Shown here piece after piece: positions 8,685-13,250 of a stretch of 13,250 bases of DNA. Numbering within the stretch: the first letter of the stretch is position 1; each line of letters begins with the position of its first letter. The notes below the pieces were generated by a model. The model was not told the origin of the DNA. It ran no database searches and saw only the letters and a list, made by a program, of their open reading frames with translations. Origin of the DNA: Larix sibirica (taxonomy: Eukaryota > Streptophyta > Pinopsida > Pinales > Pinaceae); NCBI GenBank assembly GCA_004151065.3, contig NWUY0300012388.1:8839-22088 (forward strand). The letters are read 5' to 3'. Both the position numbers and the translations under genes were made by a program.

Positions 8685-8689
8685 CTATA
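8685..8689 (+). repeat. LTR target-site duplication, 3' copy
   Basis: CTATA directly follows the terminal CA and matches 6912-6916. Confidence 0.85.
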
Positions 8690-9246
8690 ACATTTGTATG
8701 GAAAAAAGATAAATTTTATTTGCATTGGTTGATCAGATTTATTGTCAATGTAATAAATGATATACAGTACTTCATTAGCAATATGGTCTACAAATGCATT
8801 AGCACTTTTAGGGACACGGATGAAAGTGATGGTTCCAAACTAATGGACTAGTGGATGAACACATAGGAACTTGCAAAATAGACATGGATTATGTACATGA
8901 AAGACATTGTTAAATTATGTGACAAGAAGTTGAGAATCTACATGGACGTGAAGATGTCAGATGCAAGAATGGATATCATCGACTAATAATCCAATGATAG
9001 CATCATACACAACTTAGTTATTAGCGGCAGGATAGAGGCATGCGACACCTATGTGGTAGAGTGCATGCATTTGTTGATGTATTTGTAACTTCGGAANTAT
9101 TCTTAGAAGTTACAATATTTCAACAATTGATAACTCGTAAATTTTACTATTCCCAAAATTTTTATACTGATTCACTTCACAAACTATTTGAATCAAATAT
9201 TTTGTTTATTCCATTTCAGTGAAAGTTATAGTTCTTAGAAAGAAAA
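8690..9246. other. intergenic sequence with no recognisable gene
   Basis: This is AT-rich flank between the solo LTR and the pararetrovirus. Open frames such as 8651-8851 and 9040-9222 are short and low in information, and the first spans the LTR end. I saw no viral movement-protein motif here, although an inverted viral block starts at its right edge. It contains one ambiguous base (N at 9097) inside a hairpin loop. Confidence 0.6.
9083..9115. repeat. 10-bp perfect hairpin with 13-nt loop containing an N
   Basis: TTGTAACTTC at 9083-9092 is the exact reverse complement of GAAGTTACAA at 9106-9115. The N at 9097 lies in the loop. It may be a chance palindrome or the remnant of a small inverted-repeat element. 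No flanking duplication was recognised. Confidence 0.75.
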
Positions 9247-10587
9247 TTAAGTGACAGTATTATATGACCACACAATGAACCCTTGGATTGGAAAATCTGC
9301 AACCTTTCCTGTGAGATCTACTGGTGTTCCTTCTATTGCAATTCCATGATCAGAAGTTTGTTCCCAGTAGAATGCAGGAATAGTTCCACCTTTGGCTAGA
9401 TTCATCTGGCAACTTGAATCTATCATGCAGTCAATTTTGTATGCTTTAAACTCTGGTGGACAAAAGGAAAGCTGAATGAACATTTTAGGACCAGTGAATA
9501 GTCCTAAGAAAGGTTCAGGCTCTGGTGAAGAAGGTACTGACTCGGATTTATGCTTGGGGCTTTTCAGAGCTTCTTCAAATTGTTTGCTCATTTCTTCATC
9601 AGATGAAAAGTCTCTTTCTTGCTGAACTGTTCTCAAAACATTTTTGAGATCTTCTATCTCTTTAACCAGCTTCTTCAGAGATTCTTGTTTATCCTTAATT
9701 TGCAGTCTGAGTAAAATTTCTTTGTCTTTCCTGAACTGTTGCGTATCCATATGTTCAGCCGGATAGTTAGAGAATAATTCTGCGGGATTGTAAACTACTA
9801 GCTTACTTTCTTCTGATTTGGCTTTTCCTTTATCTAGCAGGGCTAGGAGTCTTCTTTTTTCTTCTCTCAGATCTCTTCGAATAATATATTCAAAGATGGG
9901 TGTTTGGGAAAGTTTGAGATCTATTTCAGCAAGTTGTTGTTGAGGAGAAGGTTTGGAAACTGCAGAAAACATGTAACAAGCAAAATCAAACTCTGGAGGA
10001 CCCTCACACCCTCCTAAATTTGGGTCTGACTTAGAATCAGAGGATGAGGAGGAAGGCTCAAATTTATTGAAAGAAACAAGAGAGTTTGATTCATCATCAA
10101 AACAATCGGATGGTAAAAATACAATTTCTCCTTCTGGAGACTCATCAGCATAACATGTACAGAGATCCCACCAATTGGGATCCAAAGTGGTAAAAAATGC
10201 TGCAAGTCGAGGCTTGCCATTTTTATTCGGACACTTGCTTGCCCAGTGTCCCTTTTTCCTGCAGATAAAACATGTTTCTTTACCTCTATATTCTATTCTT
10301 CTGCGAACAAATATTCTTTTGCTAGGACGGTTAAACTGTCTTCTATCTTTTCTTCTGAAAGATCGGTCTTTATGTTTATAAGACTTAGCAAGATGGTATC
10401 TAGGTTCACTTGTATAGAATTTCTTTTTCTTCTTGCAATTGCAAGACTGGCCTAGATGTCCTCTATTGTGAGCACCACATCCCCAATCAGGCATTTGGGC
10501 AATGGACTTACAAAATCCCAGGGAATACATTGACTGGTGTCTCTTAAAATCTTTGCTAACACTTTTCTCAAGGAAATGCTCTTGCAT
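9247..10587 (-). pseudogene. pararetroviral coat-protein C terminus, linker and protease N-terminal half (446 uninterrupted codons)
   Basis: This is the longest open frame in the window, but its ATG at 10585-10587 is internal to the original polyprotein. Residues 1-100 are a basic Cys/Lys/Arg-rich tail of the coat protein. A CCHC knuckle with C106, C109, H114 and C119 (10231-10272) follows, CFICRKKGHWASKC, which binds viral RNA in this family. An acidic Ser-rich region then leads to a coiled coil at about residues 286-324. From about residue 380 comes an aspartic protease start, CMIDSSCQMNLA, with the catalytic D390 at 9418-9420. The normal DTG/DSG triad reads DSS, a likely inactivating change. 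The frame ends in the middle of the protease at TAA 9247-9249, at the left edge of the viral block. It is unlikely to be expressed. Confidence 0.85.
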
Positions 10588-12377
10588 GTCTCCATAATAT
10601 ACCCATGTAATTGTGCAAGGGAAAGACCTCTAAGTTCAACCCTTTTGTCCTTCATGAATTGCTCCACAGCATCTGGAACATGTCCTGGAAAAATTCTTAA
10701 ATAATGCTTTAAGTAAGTAGGTTCTCTTAATTTTCCAGAGGAAATCAGAAGCTTTTGCATGTAACAAAAATATTTTTCACTCTCTCCCAAATCACAGAGT
10801 CTTGCAGACATGAATAATGAAGCAAGATGTCCAAAATCATCTGCATCATCTGGGCCATAAAATTCTTTACCCAGAGCTCGAATAATTTGCTGATCAGCAT
10901 CATCATCTCTTAATATTTCATCTTTGGCTTCCTATGGGAAACAACGCCACCATTCGTGGGCTGAACCTGAAAGCCCAACAACTAACTGAAGGCCAAGGTA
11001 CTGTCCTGTGATAGTTGAATATTGAGTTTTCTTAAAGCGAACCCATTGGCCAAGGAGTTGAATGGCGGTTTTAACTTCTTCTCGTGTCTGACATTGGATG
11101 TTGAGGACTGGTTAGTCAGGCATTTGCGACAAAAGGTGATTCATACAATTTATGCCAAATGAAAAGGAATGAGAAGGCATAGTGGTAGCTGTTGCGGCTT
11201 CTCGCATTGGAGTGTCCATATTATTGGAAGGAAGACCAGTAACAGAGGATGATCCTTCCTGGGTTTGCTCTGTCTGTCTAGGGAAAGAAAGCATAGCCAG
11301 GTATTTTGGGGAAAGTGCTAGAGGCATCTGGTGGAATGCAGTTAGATATTCTTGAATTTCCTCAAACTCTGCTTCATTTTGACCGAATGAAAATTCAGGT
11401 CACAGGTCATTTTCCTCATCTTGGATACTTAAAGCACTGAAAGAAAAGCTTTTTGAGTGCTTTCTCTGATGACCTTTGGATGTGAGGGATAAAGCTGCTT
11501 GACTGACTGGAGTGGTATTTTTCTTAAGATCTTCCGTTCTTGATAGAAGTTGTTTTAAAACTTCTAGTCTTTTCTCAGTTTTTAACTGAGCAGCTTCAAC
11601 CGCAGACTTGATTTCTGATGTATCATGGAGCAAGTGATCTAGCAGTTCAAACTTTGTTATTAGCAGGGAAATTTTCTCCTGCTCTTCACTCAAAGTATTT
11701 TTAATCTAAATAATATCGAATGCGACATCATCAAGATTTTGAGCTGTAAGTCTATGCTGCAAATTTCCATAATTTGCCAACTTTATTTCGTCAGAAAATG
11801 TCTCTGATGGAGCAGACGATTTATGAGGTAGGAATTCCTTTTTTGCTTGGTCATCTGTGGAGAATTGCCTGAAAGGTGAATCGGGAAGATTCCTTCCAGA
11901 AATAAGAGATTTGTTTCCTTGGGAAACTACTTCCATACTAGGGCCACTTCTAGGTAACGAAGAGAACATACCTAGGCTAGGAGGAGCACGAGATTTTTGG
12001 TGCTGAATTCTCTGTACAATTTTTTGACAAGAAGGACATTCAGAGTGTTGTCCCCTATGCTCTGTGTTATGAAGACCAATATAAGAGGGTTGGACAGAAC
12101 TGGAACTGGCTTCAGCCTGGCATTTAGCGTTTTGTTACGAGGCTTGAGAGCATGATCTAATTAAAGGTGGGGTAAAATTAGGAGTAGGAGTACCTTCTGG
12201 AAGTCTGAAAGAATTTGATGACCTGTCAAAGGTTAATGGTTGAGAAGAAAAAGAATGTGCTTGCTGCTCAAGATTTCTTAATTCTTTATATTTAACTTCC
12301 CATTGCCTGGGATAGTTAATGCCCATCCAATCAAAAGTAACAGGGGTTGACTGCTTCGATTTTTCACTTTCCACCAC
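10588..12377 (-). pseudogene. pararetroviral polyprotein, spacer and coat-protein core, broken
   Basis: One - strand frame can be followed from 12377 to about 10590. It opens with TFDWMGINYPRQWE, which may be the end of the movement-protein region (inference). Next come a Ser/Pro-rich spacer with an HSECPSC cysteine pair near 12026-12050, a coiled-coil-like stretch at about 11690-11520 (EEQEKISLLITKFELLDHLL), and the coat-protein core from about 11120. The core includes PVLNIQCQTREEVKTAIQLL and GSAHEWWRCF, the WW block typical of caulimovirid coat proteins. In-frame stops lie at 12135 (TAA), 11706 (TAG), 11400 (TGA), 11112 (TAA) and 10932 (TAG). Near 10585-10600 the frame shifts into the next block. 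No ATG marks the right end; the frame simply runs into the inversion junction. Confidence 0.82.
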
Positions 12378-12400
12378 GCTGTGCAGGTACGAACTCTGAT
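12360..12400. other. inversion junction within the pararetrovirus
   Basis: Left of here the viral sequence reads on the - strand; right of here it reads on the + strand. The exact breakpoint cannot be placed without a related intact virus. The - strand frame is plausible up to about 12377, and convincing + strand protease sequence is clear only from about 12450. The stretch 12380-12450 may be viral or filler. Confidence 0.6.
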
Positions 12401-13250
12401 GGACATGTGTCCAAAAAGGTTGAAGGGTATCATTCCACCTTTGGAACTTGTCTAATCACTCTCTCTTTAAATAGGTTAGAAAATATTAAAGATGACTGTA
12501 TTCTTGGCTCTGAGTTTTTGCACAGAGTAAGTCCAATCACTGTGGATACTCAGAAAATGTTGTTCAGCTATACCATTAATGGTAAGACAGTCTCATGCCC
12601 ACTCTCCTTTGAATCTAAATCAAGAGCAAAAGGTCCTGCAAATCTACCTCAACCAAAGCTAGAGCTTGCAGAACTATTCAAGATGGAGAGATGTATTGCA
12701 TTTGCAGAAATCCACAAAGACAAGGCCCTTGCTGCAATTTTAGATAAATTAATAAAGGAGTGTTGCTCTGAAAGTCCAAATGCCTTTTGGACAAGAGAAA
12801 AATATTTCGTCTCACTCCCATTTGACCCACTAGTTAAGCACAAACCCATGAAATCCTCTGCAAGGCTAATGTCTCCCTCGAAGAGAGAATTTTTTGCTTC
12901 AGAAATCAAAGAGCTTCTGTCAAAAGGATTGATAGAGCCATCAAAGATCCCTTGGGCTTGTTGAACATTCGTGGTCAATAAACATTCTGAGATTAAAAGA
13001 GGAAAACCATGGTTGGTGGTTAATTATAAGCCATTGAATGCTGTTCTACAGAAAGTCCGGTATCCACGTCCAGATAAAGCTAGTTTGTTACAGAAGATAG
13101 CGAGATGCACGATCTTTAGCAAGTTTGACTTAAAATCTGGTTTTTACCAGATTGGGATAAAAGCTAAAGATAGGTACAAAACTGCCTTTGTAGTTCCTCA
13201 TGGACAATACCAGTGGAAAGTCTTGCCGTTTGGCATAAATAATGTTCCAT
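12380..13250 (+). pseudogene. pararetroviral protease C-terminal half and reverse transcriptase (partial, broken)
   Basis: The + strand frame contains DDCILGSEFLHRVSPITVD, the ILG-type closing motif of the aspartic protease. A linker follows, with AFWTREKYFVSLPF and then KSSARLMSPSKREFFASEIK, leading into ELLSKGLIEPSKIPW. The reverse transcriptase follows with WLVVNYKPLNAV, the motif A region FSKFDLKSGFYQIGI, and VLPFGINNVP at the edge. The YxDD box and RNase H lie beyond the window. TGA at 12962-12964 falls right after the conserved PW block; from 12965 the frame is open to the end. Reverse transcriptase copies viral pregenomic RNA in this family. The open frame formally begins upstream at a TTG in the opposing block, so no native start exists here. 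The first 70 bp are of uncertain origin. Confidence 0.87.

Larger units (their letters stand above)
9247..13250. mobile_element. endogenous pararetrovirus (Caulimoviridae), rearranged and inactive, runs off the window
   Basis: Viral coding sequence occurs in two opposing blocks. On the - strand (12377 down to 9247) lie a spacer, the coat protein with CCHC knuckle, a coiled-coil linker and the protease N-terminal half. On the + strand (about 12380 to the edge) lie the protease C-terminal half and the first part of the reverse transcriptase. The reverse transcriptase blocks NYKPLN, FSKFDLKSGFYQI and LPFGI, and the coat-protein WW core with basic tail and knuckle, fit Caulimoviridae, closest in my judgement to petuvirus/florendovirus-type single-polyprotein members. 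No integrase or LTR accompanies it. Six in-frame stops, one frameshift and the inversion show an old, dead integration. The movement-protein core and RNase H are not in the window. Confidence 0.88.

Noticed and set aside
8690-9246. Viral movement protein left of the inverted block
   Set aside because: I looked for it because a simple inversion could leave it here, but no open frame or motif supports it.
12347-12964. Treating this as a real gene with its own start
   Set aside because: It begins at TTG inside the opposing viral block and crosses the inversion junction. It is the remains of a polyprotein, not a native gene.
12649-12978. 109-codon frame on the - strand
   Set aside because: It is the reverse complement of the pararetroviral linker and reverse-transcriptase start, which read clearly on the + strand.
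9247-13250. Ty3/Gypsy retrotransposon instead of a pararetrovirus
   Set aside because: The coat-protein WW core, basic tail plus knuckle, and the style of the reverse-transcriptase lead-in fit Caulimoviridae better, and no LTR or integrase is seen. The window ends before RNase H, so this rests on partial sequence.

Overview
The window is nuclear DNA from a seed plant. It is dominated by decayed retroelements lying downstream of what may be the last exon of a host gene. The lineage is inferred from element content: a plant L1-type LINE with a DUF4283 ORF1, a long solo LTR with TGTAATRTCCCCA-type ends, and a petuvirus/florendovirus-like endogenous pararetrovirus. A large-genome gymnosperm is my best guess, but nothing here proves it. 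No bacterial, organellar, tRNA, rRNA or CRISPR feature was seen.

Layout. (1) Positions 1-164 hold a possible splice acceptor and a short open terminal exon ending in TGA, followed by a possible 3' UTR. (2) Positions 235-6702 are a full-length LINE in the + orientation, bounded by a perfect 15-bp target-site duplication (220-234 and 6703-6717) and ending in A10. It has a 5' UTR, ORF1 (DUF4283 plus CCHC knuckle), ORF2 (endonuclease, reverse transcriptase, zf-RVT, RNase H) and a 3' UTR. Both ORFs are dead, with 14 in-frame stops and two frameshifts. (3) Positions 6718-6911 resume the host flank and carry an (AC)10 microsatellite. (4) Positions 6917-8684 are a 1768-bp solo LTR with TG...CA ends, 13-bp near-perfect inverted termini, a 5-bp duplication (CTATA), a TATA box, AATAAA signals and a short upstream repeat. 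(5) Positions 8690-9246 contain no recognisable gene, one hairpin and one N. (6) Positions 9247-13250 are a rearranged endogenous pararetrovirus. The spacer, coat protein and N-terminal half of the protease read on the - strand (12377 to 9247). The C-terminal half of the protease and the start of the reverse transcriptase read on the + strand (about 12380 to 13250). The protease gene is therefore split between the two ends of an apparently inverted 3.1-kb block.

None of the element genes is predicted to make a full product. The only long uninterrupted frame is a 446-codon coat-protein/protease stretch of the pararetrovirus. The main interest is structural: precise insertion footprints for two elements, an inversion dividing a viral protease, substitution-rich and indel-poor decay of the LINE, and a LINE that may sit in a host 3' UTR.
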